A stretch of DNA of 64,000 bases from Salinibacillus aidingensis (GTDB lineage Bacteria > Bacillota > Bacilli > Bacillales > Alkalibacillaceae). Below, in pieces: positions 1-8,015 of this stretch (positions within the stretch are counted from its first letter, which is position 1; each line of letters starts with the position of its first letter). Below the pieces are notes generated by a model. It did no database searches, was not told the DNA's origin, and was given only the letters and a program-made list of their open reading frames with translations. A program made the position numbers and the translations under genes. The DNA is taken from the NCBI RefSeq assembly GCF_039522525.1, contig NZ_BAAADO010000005.1:218482-282481 (forward strand), written 5' to 3'.

Positions 1-57
1 AAAGTGAAAAATGGAGTTACTACTACAGAAGAAATTCTCCGGGTAGCTCTGGATTAG
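1..57 (+). CDS. pilB: 3' end of pilus assembly ATPase PilB/GspE (partial)
   Basis: The window opens inside a reading frame that ends at the TAG at 55-57. The last 18 residues (KVKNGVTTTEEILRVALD) match the usual C-terminus of GspE/PilB-type assembly ATPases, where a Gly-Val-Thr-Thr-x-Glu-Glu-[IV]-x-Arg-Val motif closes the protein. The stop overlaps the ribosome binding site of pilT, so the two are translated from one mRNA. Family membership rests on the short motif and on the pilT-pilC context. Confidence 0.75.
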   Translation, partial: KVKNGVTTTEEILRVALD

Positions 58-67
58 GAGGTCTACC

Positions 68-1120
68 GTGAGTTACAGCCTAGATGATTTACTGCAAAAG
101 GCAAATCAGGAATTTGCATCAGATGTGCATCTGACTGTTGGCCTTCCACCTGTATTTCGTGTACATGGGAAGTTGAAAATCACAGAAGAACGGCCTTATA
201 CAGCACAGGATTTAGCGGTCGTTACCCAATCCATGTTTACCGACTCCCTTAAGAGGCAGTTTCAGCAGGATGGGGAGGTTGATTTTTCCTATGAAGTAGA
301 GGGAGTACTGAGGTGCAGAGTGAATGCGTACAAGCAGCGGGAAGGGATTTCCATTGCCATTCGTCTGATACCCGGCAAAATTCCCACTATTGAGGAATTA
401 CGTTTACCATCCATTTTAGAAAAAATTGTGTCCAAGCCTCAGGGACTCATCCTAGTGACCGGTCCAACAGGCAGTGGGAAAACAACAACACTGGCATCTA
501 TGATTGATTCCATTAATCAGCACGCACAGAAGCATATCATTACGCTGGAGGATCCCATCGAGTATATTCATTATCATAAAAAATCGATTGTGGATCAGCG
601 GCAAATTGGGCAGGATACTCAAAACTTTGCAACAGGATTGCGTGCTTCGCTGCGGCAGGATCCGGATGTCATCTTCGTTGGAGAAATGCGGGATTTAGAA
701 ACCATTTCGACTGCAATTACAGCGGCGGAAACCGGACATTTAGTCCTGGGTACATTGCATACAAATAGTGCGCCCAGTACAATTGAACGGATCGTCGATG
801 TTTTTCCCGCAGCTCAGCAGGGCCAGATTCGCTATCAGCTTTCATCTGTGCTGAAGGCTATCATTTCCCAGCGTTTGTTCCCATTAAAATCCGGGAATGG
901 TCGAATTGCTGCAACAGAAATTATGGTTCAGAATTCAGCGGTCAGCAGTCTGATTCGCAATCAAAAGATTCATCAGTTGCCCAATATTATGCAGACATCA
1001 CGAGATGCAGGCATGCACACCTTAGAGATGAACATTCAATCCTTGTTAAAAAGACAGCTTGTCGCTTATGAAAGCGTACAAGGTTATCTAGGGGAGAATC
1101 GCTATGGCTCAACAATTTAG
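68..1120 (+). CDS. pilT: Type IV pilus retraction ATPase PilT
   Basis: 350 residues, the normal PilT length. This cytoplasmic hexameric ATPase depolymerises type IV pili and drives twitching motility. Visible are the N-terminal PAS-like domain, Walker A GPTGSGKT at residues 132-139, an Asp box (TLEDPIEY), Walker B (DPDVIFVGEMRD) and the His box (GHLVLGTLHTNSA). The C-terminal SSLIRNQKIHQL corresponds to the AIRNLIRE-type motif that separates PilT from assembly ATPases. The GTG start follows AGGAGGT at 56-62, which overlaps the pilB stop. The 3' end overlaps pilC by 17 nt. Presence of PilT next to PilB implies a true retractable type IVa pilus rather than only a Com pseudopilus. Confidence 0.95.
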   Translation: MSYSLDDLLQKANQEFASDVHLTVGLPPVFRVHGKLKITEERPYTAQDLAVVTQSMFTDSLKRQFQQDGEVDFSYEVEGVLRCRVNAYKQREGISIAIRLIPGKIPTIEELRLPSILEKIVSKPQGLILVTGPTGSGKTTTLASMIDSINQHAQKHIITLEDPIEYIHYHKKSIVDQRQIGQDTQNFATGLRASLRQDPDVIFVGEMRDLETISTAITAAETGHLVLGTLHTNSAPSTIERIVDVFPAAQQGQIRYQLSSVLKAIISQRLFPLKSGNGRIAATEIMVQNSAVSSLIRNQKIHQLPNIMQTSRDAGMHTLEMNIQSLLKRQLVAYESVQGYLGENRYGSTI

Positions 1121-2315
1121 TTATGTGGCTCGTGATCGGCAGGGGAACAAAAAATCAGGTGTTATACAGGCAGAAACGAAGCAATCCGTTCGCTCCATTT
1201 TGCGGGAGCGTGGATTACGGGCTTTAGAGGTTCAGGAGAAAAAACAGACCATATGGAATACCGATATTTACATTGGCAATCCTGTTAAGCTCTCTGATTT
1301 TGTCATCTTCTTACGGCAATTTGCCACCTTAATCAAAGCAGGGGTCACCATTGTGGATTCGGTCAGAATTTTAATTGAACAGACCGAAAGCAAGGTGTTA
1401 AGGAAAACACTGGCCCAGGTTGAAAATGATTTAAGGGAAGGGAACTCCTTATCTGCATCATTTCAGAAGCACACGAAAGTTTTTTCCGCTTTGTTTACCA
1501 ATATGATTCACGCGGGAGAGGTAAGTGGCTCCCTGGAAGAAACGCTGGAAGAAATGGCAGATTACTTTGAGAAACAGCATAAGACGAAGGAAAAAGTGAA
1601 ATCGGCATTATCCTATCCGATCGTTGTCGGTTTGCTGGCTACAGGTGTTGTCATTTTTCTATTAATAAGCATTGTTCCAACATTCGTTAATATGTTCGAT
1701 CAATTCGGGGGAGAGGTACCGGCCATTACTCAGTTTGTTATCGCGACAAGTGACTGGATGGTTCAATACTGGTACATTCTTGTTTTGCTATTATTAGCTT
1801 TTATCGTATCCATATTATTGATTAGACAAAATAAGGAAACGAAAATTTACCTGGATTCTATTCTGTTAAAGCTGCCGATATTTGGGAAGTTGATGAGAAA
1901 ATCTATCCTGGCGCGCATGTCGAGAACGTTAAGCTCACTGCTGAAAAACTCAGTTCCTATTCTCGAAGCCATGCGCTTAACGGAAAAAGTCATCGAGAAC
2001 CAGGTCATAGCTAAAGTACTGCGGGAATCCAGGACAACCCTGGAGCGGGGCAGGTCGTTATCGGACCCGATGGCAGACCACTGGGCATTCCCGCCGCTTG
2101 TAACCCAAATGATTACCGTCGGCGAACAAACCGGATCGTTAGACCAGATGCTTGGCCGCATCGCCGACTTTTACGAATCAGAAGTTGAAACCGCAACCGA
2201 CCAGATGAAGTCATTAATTGAACCACTGATGATTATATTGCTCGCAGGAGTGGTCGGTTTTATTGTATTGTCCATTATGGTACCGATGTTCGAGATGTTT
2301 CAAAACGTTAACTAA
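1104..2315 (+). CDS. pilC: Type IV pilus inner-membrane platform protein PilC
   Basis: 403 residues with two T2SSF (GspF) domains, about 65-190 and 270-390. Each carries the conserved helix pattern (FLRQFATLIKAGVTIVDS and the matching ARMSRTLSSLLKNSVPILEAM). Three hydrophobic segments lie near residues 170-195, 220-245 and 375-395. It is the polytopic membrane platform on which PilB and PilT act. The ATG start lies inside pilT behind GGGGAGAA, so translation is coupled. A 63-nt gap follows before the pilin. Confidence 0.95.
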   Translation: MAQQFSYVARDRQGNKKSGVIQAETKQSVRSILRERGLRALEVQEKKQTIWNTDIYIGNPVKLSDFVIFLRQFATLIKAGVTIVDSVRILIEQTESKVLRKTLAQVENDLREGNSLSASFQKHTKVFSALFTNMIHAGEVSGSLEETLEEMADYFEKQHKTKEKVKSALSYPIVVGLLATGVVIFLLISIVPTFVNMFDQFGGEVPAITQFVIATSDWMVQYWYILVLLLLAFIVSILLIRQNKETKIYLDSILLKLPIFGKLMRKSILARMSRTLSSLLKNSVPILEAMRLTEKVIENQVIAKVLRESRTTLERGRSLSDPMADHWAFPPLVTQMITVGEQTGSLDQMLGRIADFYESEVETATDQMKSLIEPLMIILLAGVVGFIVLSIMVPMFEMFQNVN

Positions 2316-2378
2316 TTCGGTTACGATTGTGAGTCCACACGCTCACAGATTAAATAAAAATAAGGGGGAAATACCTGT

Positions 2379-2828
2379 ATGTTAAAAAAGACGTTGAAGA
2401 AGGAAAAAGGTTTTACGCTGATTGAGCTATTGGCGGTTATTGTGATTATTGCGATTATTGCAGCAATTGCGATACCGGCGATTGGGAATATTATTCAGAA
2501 TTCAAGGGAAGATGGTGTGAAGTCTGATGCGTTACAAATATTAGAGGCAGCACAGTTGTATAAGATGGAAGTTAATCCTGCCTCAGCAGATGATGGAACT
2601 GATACAACGGTTAAGGCTTCAGAGTTAGAAACACAAGGCTACCTTGAACTAAGTAATGATGATTTTAATGATGCAGAAGTTAATTTATCAGCTCAACCTA
2701 TCACAATAACAGTTGATGTTCAGGCTGGAAATACTACACTAAGTTTTGACGGTGCTACAAAACAGGAGATTAATGACGATGAAAGTGGGGACGATGCTAC
2801 AACAATTCCGAATAATACTAATGGATAA
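2379..2828 (+). CDS. Type IV major pilin (prepilin)
   Basis: 149 residues. After a short basic leader (MLKKTLKKEKG) comes the class III prepilin cleavage site G/FTLIELLAVIVII, with Phe at mature position +1 and Glu at +5, then the hydrophobic N-terminal helix. The rest is strongly acidic and Thr/Asn-rich (DDESGDD near the end), as is common in halotolerant organisms. The strong site AAGGGGGAAA precedes the ATG. A hairpin directly after the stop could stabilise or attenuate the transcript so that pilin is made in excess over downstream genes. It is probably the PilA subunit. A minor pilin role cannot be excluded, but no other pilin gene lies in the window. Confidence 0.9.
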   Translation: MLKKTLKKEKGFTLIELLAVIVIIAIIAAIAIPAIGNIIQNSREDGVKSDALQILEAAQLYKMEVNPASADDGTDTTVKASELETQGYLELSNDDFNDAEVNLSAQPITITVDVQAGNTTLSFDGATKQEINDDESGDDATTIPNNTNG

Positions 2829-2838
2829 ATTATTTTAT

Positions 2839-2866
2839 AGTGTGGCTTATTTTTATAAGCTGCACT
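2839..2866 (+). terminator. Intra-operon hairpin after the pilin gene
   Basis: A 12-bp stem (AGTGTGGCTTAT with ATAAGCTGCACT, two G-T pairs) with a TTTT loop begins 11 nt after the pilin stop. No long T-run follows, so it is more likely a partial attenuator or mRNA 3'-end stabiliser than a full terminator. Confidence 0.55.
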
Positions 2867-2897
2867 TCCCCAAATCTAAACCAGAGGACTGAAAACA

Positions 2898-3656
2898 TTG
2901 TGGCTAATCTACCTGTACCTATTTATTCTCGGACTCATTTTAGGCTCATTCTTTAATGTAGTCGGTTTACGTGTACCCGAAAAGCAATCGATAGTAAGAC
3001 CGAGATCAGCCTGTCCCCATTGCCATCACACATTAACCTGGAAGGAATTAATCCCTGTCCTGTCCTATGTGTGGCAGAAGGGGAAATGCTCAAGCTGTTC
3101 ACAAAAAATCTCACCCATTTACCCGGCCATAGAACTTCTTAGTGGGGGATTATTGGCTTTTTCTTTTTATATCTTTGGATTTGATCCGGAAATTATCGTA
3201 GCTTTTACACTCATTTCACTTTTATTAATCATCACCGTCAGCGATTTGGCATACATGCTTATTCCCAATAAAGTACTTATCATTTTTATTATTCTTCTAG
3301 GAATTGAACGAGCATTCATTCATTTACATACATGGTACGATCCCTTGCTCGGTTTTCTTACAGGGTTTGTGCTTCTGCTGTTGATCGCTCTGGTAAGTAA
3401 AGGCGGAATGGGTGGAGGAGATATTAAATTATTTGCCGTTTTAGGTGTCGCCCTTGGATTCTCAAATCTGCTTGTGGCTATCTTTCTTTCTTCATTAATA
3501 GGGGCTGTAGTCGGGCTGATTGGAATAGCGGCAGGAAAGGTGCAACGGAAAAAGCCCGTTCCTTTTGGGCCCTTCATTATGGCAGGAAGCCTGATTGCCT
3601 ATTTTTATGGCAGTCGTCTTATCGATTGGTACTTCTGTTTCTTTCTACAATATTAA
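2898..3656 (+). CDS. pilD: Prepilin peptidase/N-methyltransferase PilD
   Basis: 252 residues with about eight hydrophobic segments. It cleaves the leader of prepilins and methylates the new N-terminal Phe. The N-terminal zinc-binding loop has two CxxC pairs (CPHCHH and CSSC). The aspartyl protease motif is present as Asp116 (SDLAYMLIPNK) and Asp175 in GGGDIKL. The start is TTG at 2898 behind CAGAGGA; no in-frame ATG nearby would keep the first membrane segment and the FNVVGLRVP motif. The substrate is presumably the pilin encoded just upstream. Confidence 0.93.
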   Translation: MWLIYLYLFILGLILGSFFNVVGLRVPEKQSIVRPRSACPHCHHTLTWKELIPVLSYVWQKGKCSSCSQKISPIYPAIELLSGGLLAFSFYIFGFDPEIIVAFTLISLLLIITVSDLAYMLIPNKVLIIFIILLGIERAFIHLHTWYDPLLGFLTGFVLLLLIALVSKGGMGGGDIKLFAVLGVALGFSNLLVAIFLSSLIGAVVGLIGIAAGKVQRKKPVPFGPFIMAGSLIAYFYGSRLIDWYFCFFLQY

Positions 3657-3674
3657 TAGAATTAGGTGAAGGAT

Positions 3675-4661
3675 ATGGTGTTAGGCAAAAACAAAAAAAT
3701 CGCGAATATTGAGATTCAGGATTACGTCATTCGCTATGCTGAGATCAAAAGCAGCAACCCCCTTGTGCTCACCCAGTGTAAAGAGCATTATATTCCAAGT
3801 GGTGTCATTGAGAATGGTCAGATTATTAATGATGAAGCATTTGCGAAGGTTCTGAAGCAATGTATGGAAAAATGGCAGTTGAAGAACAAACAAATCCGGT
3901 TTATAGTGCCTGATTCCTCGGTTATTATCCGCACCGTAGATGTATCCCCTGAGATTGCCGATGATGAACTTACGGGTCACATATATTTTGAACTGGGACA
4001 CAGCATTCATTTGCCCTTTGATAATCCGATTGTTGAAGCCGTATCGCTCGGCGTTCAGGAGGGAGTCAAAAAGGTTCTGATTGTTGCTTCATCGGAGGAG
4101 ACAGTGGATATGTACTATGATTATTTCAAGGATGAAAACACAGATCCGGTTGTTGCTGATGTTTCCTCCCTTTGTCAATATAGGCTTTTCCATCATTTTA
4201 AGAAAACGAATGAAGAGGATATTTTCATGCTGGCTCAGTTTAATGTAAAGTCTGTCACGAACAGTATTTTTGAACAGCATAAGCCGGTGTTTATGCAGGA
4301 AGTGGATGTTTCCTACCCTGAGGATACATGGAAGGTTACACCTGTGAATCAGGACGAGCCGTTAACCCGGGAGCATTTTGATTCCGAAAAGGTTCACGCC
4401 GCATTTGAGGAAATCTATACCGAAATGGAACGCTTGCGGCGATTTTATCAATATTCCCTGCATAACGGGGATCAGGAGGTTACCCGTATCTTACTGACAG
4501 GTGATCATCCGTACTTGGAAGATTTGTTCCATGAGGTGAAGGACAGGCTAAATATTCCGATTGATATTTTATCGCCGGAGGATGTTCAGGGATCCAAAGA
4601 TATGAAGATGGGCAGTTCGTTTTATAATGTTATAGGTCTGGCTTTGAAAGAGGGTATGTGA
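3675..4661 (+). CDS. pilM: Type IV pilus assembly protein PilM (actin-like ATPase)
   Basis: 328 residues from the ATG at 3675. An upstream in-frame GTG at 3666 would lie inside the AGGTGAAGG site and lacks its own, so the ATG is preferred. PilM is a cytoplasmic FtsA/actin-like protein that binds the N-terminus of PilN and links the alignment complex to the platform and ATPases. The fold shows as an N-terminal IQDYVIRYAEIK strand segment and the central IRFIVPDSSVIIRTVDV motif. The phosphate-binding motifs are weaker than in Gram-negative PilM. The gene is followed by pilN with a 1-nt TGATG overlap. The order pilM-pilN-pilO is diagnostic. Confidence 0.85.
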   Translation: MVLGKNKKIANIEIQDYVIRYAEIKSSNPLVLTQCKEHYIPSGVIENGQIINDEAFAKVLKQCMEKWQLKNKQIRFIVPDSSVIIRTVDVSPEIADDELTGHIYFELGHSIHLPFDNPIVEAVSLGVQEGVKKVLIVASSEETVDMYYDYFKDENTDPVVADVSSLCQYRLFHHFKKTNEEDIFMLAQFNVKSVTNSIFEQHKPVFMQEVDVSYPEDTWKVTPVNQDEPLTREHFDSEKVHAAFEEIYTEMERLRRFYQYSLHNGDQEVTRILLTGDHPYLEDLFHEVKDRLNIPIDILSPEDVQGSKDMKMGSSFYNVIGLALKEGM

Positions 4662-5248
4662 TGTTAGTCGAAATCAATTTACTCCAAAAACGTGAACAAA
4701 AAAGCAAAGGATTTCAGTGGTTTGTCATCAGTATGATAGGCCTTATTGTTCTTTTAATTGCTGTTGTTTTTCTTTTAACGACTCTTATAAAAAACGATAT
4801 TGAACGTACCGAATCTGCTCTAAGTGAAATGAAAACCATTCGGGCAGATCTGCAGGGGGAAATGAGTAACTCTGGTTATCAGGATTTACAATCACTTGAG
4901 TCTTCGGTTACGAGTTTGAGCAGTTATCCCATTGATAGTGATTTAATCATTACACAACTCAGTGAGCTGTTGCCTGAAAACGGATATTTTGATTCCTATG
5001 AGTATACGGGTGACCGTGTGGTATTACAGGTACTGGTTCAGGAGGATGTGGATGCATCCCATTACCTCTATCATTTAAATCAACAGGATTGGATCACCTC
5101 CGCAAGTCTTTCAATCGTAAGCAGTGATGAGGCCCAGCTGGACGGAGGCGGCGGAACTGCAGCTAACGGCCTTGACCAGCCACCCTCTTATTTAGCTCAA
5201 TATGACATTGTCCTCAAACGGGATTCTTTAAGGGAGGGGAGCGAATGA
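4661..5248 (+). CDS. pilN: Type IV pilus alignment protein PilN
   Basis: About 195 residues. The N-terminus LVEINLLQKRE is the conserved PilN motif (INLLP-like) that docks into PilM. It is followed by one transmembrane helix (about residues 21-45), a short coiled coil, and an extracytoplasmic ferredoxin-like domain. The ATG overlaps the pilM stop (TGATG), and a GTG one codon upstream is an alternative start. PilN and PilO form the membrane heterodimer of the alignment complex. A Gly-rich acidic stretch near residue 165 is a linker unlike Gram-negative homologues. Confidence 0.82.
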   Translation: MLVEINLLQKREQKSKGFQWFVISMIGLIVLLIAVVFLLTTLIKNDIERTESALSEMKTIRADLQGEMSNSGYQDLQSLESSVTSLSSYPIDSDLIITQLSELLPENGYFDSYEYTGDRVVLQVLVQEDVDASHYLYHLNQQDWITSASLSIVSSDEAQLDGGGGTAANGLDQPPSYLAQYDIVLKRDSLREGSE

Positions 5249-5874
5249 GTTCATTATCAAGAACGAAAAGACTTGTCGCCATTCTATTAATCGGGATTTT
5301 CCTTATTGGAGTGGTGTGGGCATACCTTTTCCAAATTCGTCCATTACAGGGAGAGCAGAGAGAGACGCAGGACTCCCTTGAACATGAGACGAGGCTGATG
5401 GAAACACTGGAGAGCCGGCTTGAAGAGGTAGAGAATATGGATCTTACCGCTGACTCTGTTGAATTACAGCGTCAGCTACCCTTAAAACCCTTTTATGAGC
5501 AGGTATTTTCGATTATTTATGATGCCCAGTCAGAAACAGGCAGCGTGGTGTCAAGCTATGATATCAGCTCCAATGGTACGGCAGAACTCCCGGTTGAAGG
5601 TGCGGGTGAAAACCTGCAGGGCATTACCTTTCATCTTGAAGTTCAGTCCCCATCCTATGATGATATGATTGGGTTTATCGACTTTCTGGAAAACAGTGAA
5701 CGGATTTTATCTGTTGACCAATTTACATTTTCCAGTCCCGGGGAGCAGGATGAGGCAATCCAGTATCAACTGGTCATAAATACGTTCTATCGTGAAGGAC
5801 TCGATGGACTCCGTGGAACTCAGCCATCAATCGATATTCCGGAAAGTGCTGCTAAACAAAATCCTTTACAGTAA
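5245..5874 (+). CDS. pilO: Type IV pilus alignment protein PilO
   Basis: 209 residues: one N-terminal transmembrane helix (about 10-29), a coiled coil (about 32-68), then an extracytoplasmic domain with the PilO pattern FHLEVQSPSYDDMIGFIDFLENSERI. The start overlaps the pilN stop (ATGA) behind AGGGAGGGGAG. It would pair with PilN. No pilP or pilQ follows, as expected for a cell without outer membrane. A terminator follows six bases after the stop. The last 40 or so residues are echoed in a gene fragment about 110 nt downstream. Confidence 0.85.
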   Translation: MSSLSRTKRLVAILLIGIFLIGVVWAYLFQIRPLQGEQRETQDSLEHETRLMETLESRLEEVENMDLTADSVELQRQLPLKPFYEQVFSIIYDAQSETGSVVSSYDISSNGTAELPVEGAGENLQGITFHLEVQSPSYDDMIGFIDFLENSERILSVDQFTFSSPGEQDEAIQYQLVINTFYREGLDGLRGTQPSIDIPESAAKQNPLQ

Positions 5875-5880
5875 GGATGA

Positions 5881-5924
5881 GACTGATTTTTAATGCCAGA
5901 CGAAGCATTGAAAATCAGTCTTTT
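5881..5924 (+). terminator. Rho-independent terminator of the pil operon
   Basis: A 16-bp stem (GACTGATTTTTAATGC with GCATTGAAAATCAGTC, one G-T pair), an 8-nt loop and TTTT, starting six bases after the pilO stop. Confidence 0.85.
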
Positions 5925-5944
5925 CGTGGAATGTGTGCTTTAGT

Positions 5945-5970
5945 GCTTTAAAGCATGTGGGGACAGTCCC
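5945..5970 (+). repeat. Family 1 palindromic repeat, copy a
   Basis: GCTTTAAAGC followed by ATGTGGGGACAGTCCC. Both halves are palindromic. The same unit recurs eight more times in the window (7941, 12253, 25990, 41878, 43267, 45110, 52328, 54311). This copy lies about 10 nt before a pilO-like gene fragment. Confidence 0.85.
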
Positions 5971-5979
5971 AACCTTTGG

Positions 5980-6114
5980 GAACAATTTGCTTTTTCTCAG
6001 CCTTCTGAAGGGAACATTGAATTTCAATTGAAGATACATGCATATTATCATGAAGGATTAGATGGTCTAAGAAATCAACAGCCGGAAGTATCGATTCCAG
6101 CTCCGGCTAATTAA
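5980..6114 (+). pseudogene. Remnant of a second pilO copy (3' end only)
   Basis: One frame reads EQFAFSQPSEGNIEFQLKIH and continues AYYHEGLDGLRNQQPEVSIPAPAN to a TAA at 6112-6114. This aligns along its length with the PilO C-terminus (DQFTFSSPGEQDEAIQYQLV and NTFYREGLDGLRGTQPSIDIP). There is no start codon or ribosome site in frame, and the homology stops at a family 1 repeat. The residue identity is well below 100 percent, so this is an old or divergent paralogue truncated at its 5' side rather than a recent duplication. Confidence 0.8.
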
Positions 6115-6184
6115 GAAGATGAATGGTAATGGCTGATGAGATTTCATCATTGCTGTTATTGAAATCCATAATTGGAAGTGGGGA

Positions 6185-7303
6185 TTGTCGTTGCGCCGGT
6201 TTTGGTATTCGTTTTTACCTCTGCTCATATTTGCTGCCTTAGCACTTTTTTATGAATATCAGGGAAATCGTCTATCAGCCCTCATGTTAGGTATATATAG
6301 TCTATTTTTCCTGGTTTATTTTTTTATTCCTCTCGTTAAACAACCACTAATCATGTATATGGTCATGTCATTTCTTATCGTTGGTTTAGGATGGCAAAAT
6401 GGTGCTGTTTTAAATCCATATTTTATGCTCAATGGATTTTTTTTAGTCATCAATAGTATCATAGATTTGTCTTTGAAGTCATTTCGAATCTATTTTTTCT
6501 TTCAATTGGGATTGGCGATGCTGTCATTTTATTTACATAATCAGTTTCATATAGCATGGATTCTATTAGCCATAGCCATAAGCTATCCTGTCTTAAAGTG
6601 GAATGAAATACAGATAGAGAAGGCAGAACAGCAGGAGATGTACGAAAAGCTGGTCAGTGAGTACCGTAAATTAAAAAGGCAGACTCATGAATCTGAGCGG
6701 GCGGCAAGGCTGGAGGAGCGAACGAAAATTGCTCGGAATATCCACGATTCAGTTGGTCATAAGTTAACGGCGTTGCTCATGAGACTGCAGGTGCTTATGA
6801 TGCAGGAAAGAAGACCGGAATACGAGGAACTAAAGCAGTTGGCTTCTGATAGTTTGGAAGAAACCAGACATGCGGTGAAGACCCTCCAGGCCGAGGAGAC
6901 AGAGGGCATCTCTTCTGTGTTGCAGCTGATTCGTAAATTGGAAGCAGAAAGTCATATTCACTTAGATTTCACATTAAAACAGGGAGTTCTGTCTGCACAT
7001 TTAACAAATGACCAGAATATTGCATTGTATCGGGTTTTACAGGAGTCATTAACCAATGCTATGCGACATGCGTATTCACGTGAAATACGGGTTGTGCTGG
7101 CATTAAATGCGGCAGAGGATTTGGCCTTCACAGTTAAAAATAGAGTGCATGAAGATAAACCTTGGGAATGGGGATTTGGTTTAAAGAATATGAAAAAGCG
7201 AGTGGAAGAACTGGACGGTCAATTACATGTTTACCAGAATGATAACGAATTTGTTGTGGCTGGGACTTTGCCGTTGAGGGAGGAGAACATGGATGCGTTA
7301 TAA
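6185..7303 (+). CDS. Membrane sensor histidine kinase, DesK/LiaS type (LnrJ-like)
   Basis: 372 residues. About five or six hydrophobic helices fill residues 5-150, a coiled coil follows (about 150-175), then a HisKA_3 domain with the phospho-acceptor His187 in the motif RNIHDSVGHKL, and a C-terminal HATPase domain (NALYRVLQESLTNAMRHA-like N box, FGLKNMKKRVEELDG G box). There is no large extracellular domain, so the signal is probably sensed in the membrane. The start is TTG behind GTGGGGA. It overlaps the regulator by 11 nt. A membrane-stress kinase beside an ABC-2 exporter recalls B. subtilis YfiJ (LnrJ) of the linearmycin resistance system. That assignment is inference. Confidence 0.88.
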   Translation: MSLRRFWYSFLPLLIFAALALFYEYQGNRLSALMLGIYSLFFLVYFFIPLVKQPLIMYMVMSFLIVGLGWQNGAVLNPYFMLNGFFLVINSIIDLSLKSFRIYFFFQLGLAMLSFYLHNQFHIAWILLAIAISYPVLKWNEIQIEKAEQQEMYEKLVSEYRKLKRQTHESERAARLEERTKIARNIHDSVGHKLTALLMRLQVLMMQERRPEYEELKQLASDSLEETRHAVKTLQAEETEGISSVLQLIRKLEAESHIHLDFTLKQGVLSAHLTNDQNIALYRVLQESLTNAMRHAYSREIRVVLALNAAEDLAFTVKNRVHEDKPWEWGFGLKNMKKRVEELDGQLHVYQNDNEFVVAGTLPLREENMDAL

Positions 7304-7928
7304 CGTATTGCTGGTGGAAGATCAGAGTATTGTCCGTAGTGGGTTGAAAATGATGATTGAACAGGACGAGTCACTGGTAGTAACTGCCGAGGCTGAAAAT
7401 GGGGAAGCAGCACTTCGGAAAATGGATGAGCATATGATTGATTTAGTGATTATGGATATTCGTCTGCCAGTGATGAACGGAATTGAGGCAACTCATCATA
7501 TTAAAAAACGCTATCCAAATGTTTATGTATTAATGTTGACGACCTTCAATGATGAGGAATATGCAGAGCAGTCTCTAAGGGAGGGAGCTGACGGGTTTTT
7601 GCTAAAAACGGCTGAACCAGAAAAATTACTACAGGCAATACATAGCTGTTTAAATGGCGGGATGACTATCCATGATGAAGTGGCAGCCAAAATGATGCCA
7701 CGTCTGCTGAAAAAATCTACAATTGAACCCCGCGAACTTCCCCTATCTCCGAGGGAACTTGCCATTACCCGCCTTGTAGGGGAGGGCAAAACAAATAAAG
7801 AAATTGCCAATGAACTCTATTTATCGGTCGGAACGGTTAAAAATCATATCACCCAATCCCTTCATAAGCTCGAACTGAGAGACCGGACGCAGCTCGCCAT
7901 TTTCGCCGTAAAGAACGATTTGGCTTAG
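7293..7928 (+). CDS. Response regulator, NarL/LuxR family (LnrK-like)
   Basis: 211 residues. The receiver domain has the acidic pair Glu9-Asp10, phospho-acceptor Asp55 (VIMDIRLPVMNG), Thr at 86 or nearby and Lys in FLLKTAEP. The C-terminal LuxR-type helix-turn-helix (residues about 145-205) reads LSPRELAITRLVGEGKTNKE and IANELYLSVGTVKNHI. The ATG lies within the kinase gene behind GGAGGAGAA. It is the obvious partner of the upstream kinase. Likely targets are the exporter genes at 8968-12244, by analogy with LnrK. Confidence 0.92.
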   Translation: MRYNVLLVEDQSIVRSGLKMMIEQDESLVVTAEAENGEAALRKMDEHMIDLVIMDIRLPVMNGIEATHHIKKRYPNVYVLMLTTFNDEEYAEQSLREGADGFLLKTAEPEKLLQAIHSCLNGGMTIHDEVAAKMMPRLLKKSTIEPRELPLSPRELAITRLVGEGKTNKEIANELYLSVGTVKNHITQSLHKLELRDRTQLAIFAVKNDLA

Positions 7929-7940
7929 GATTGCTTTACC

Positions 7941-7966
7941 GCTTTAAAGCATGTGGGGACAGTCCC
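7941..7966 (+). repeat. Family 1 palindromic repeat, copy b
   Basis: GCTTTAAAGCATGTGGGGACAGTCCC, identical over 26 nt to copy a. It lies 12 nt after the response regulator stop and just ahead of an extended -10 promoter. Confidence 0.85.
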
Positions 7967-7968
7967 TG

Positions 7969-7977
7969 TGTTATAAT
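7969..7977 (+). promoter_or_regulatory. Extended -10 promoter element after repeat copy b
   Basis: TGTTATAAT is a perfect extended -10 (TGnTATAAT) three bases after the family 1 repeat, about 40 nt before the DUF454 gene. The -35 region falls inside the repeat and does not resemble TTGACA. The arrangement is repeated at 26023-26031. Confidence 0.55.
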
Positions 7978-8015
7978 AGAAGTGTACGCATTAGTACTAA
8001 AGTAAGGTGACGATC

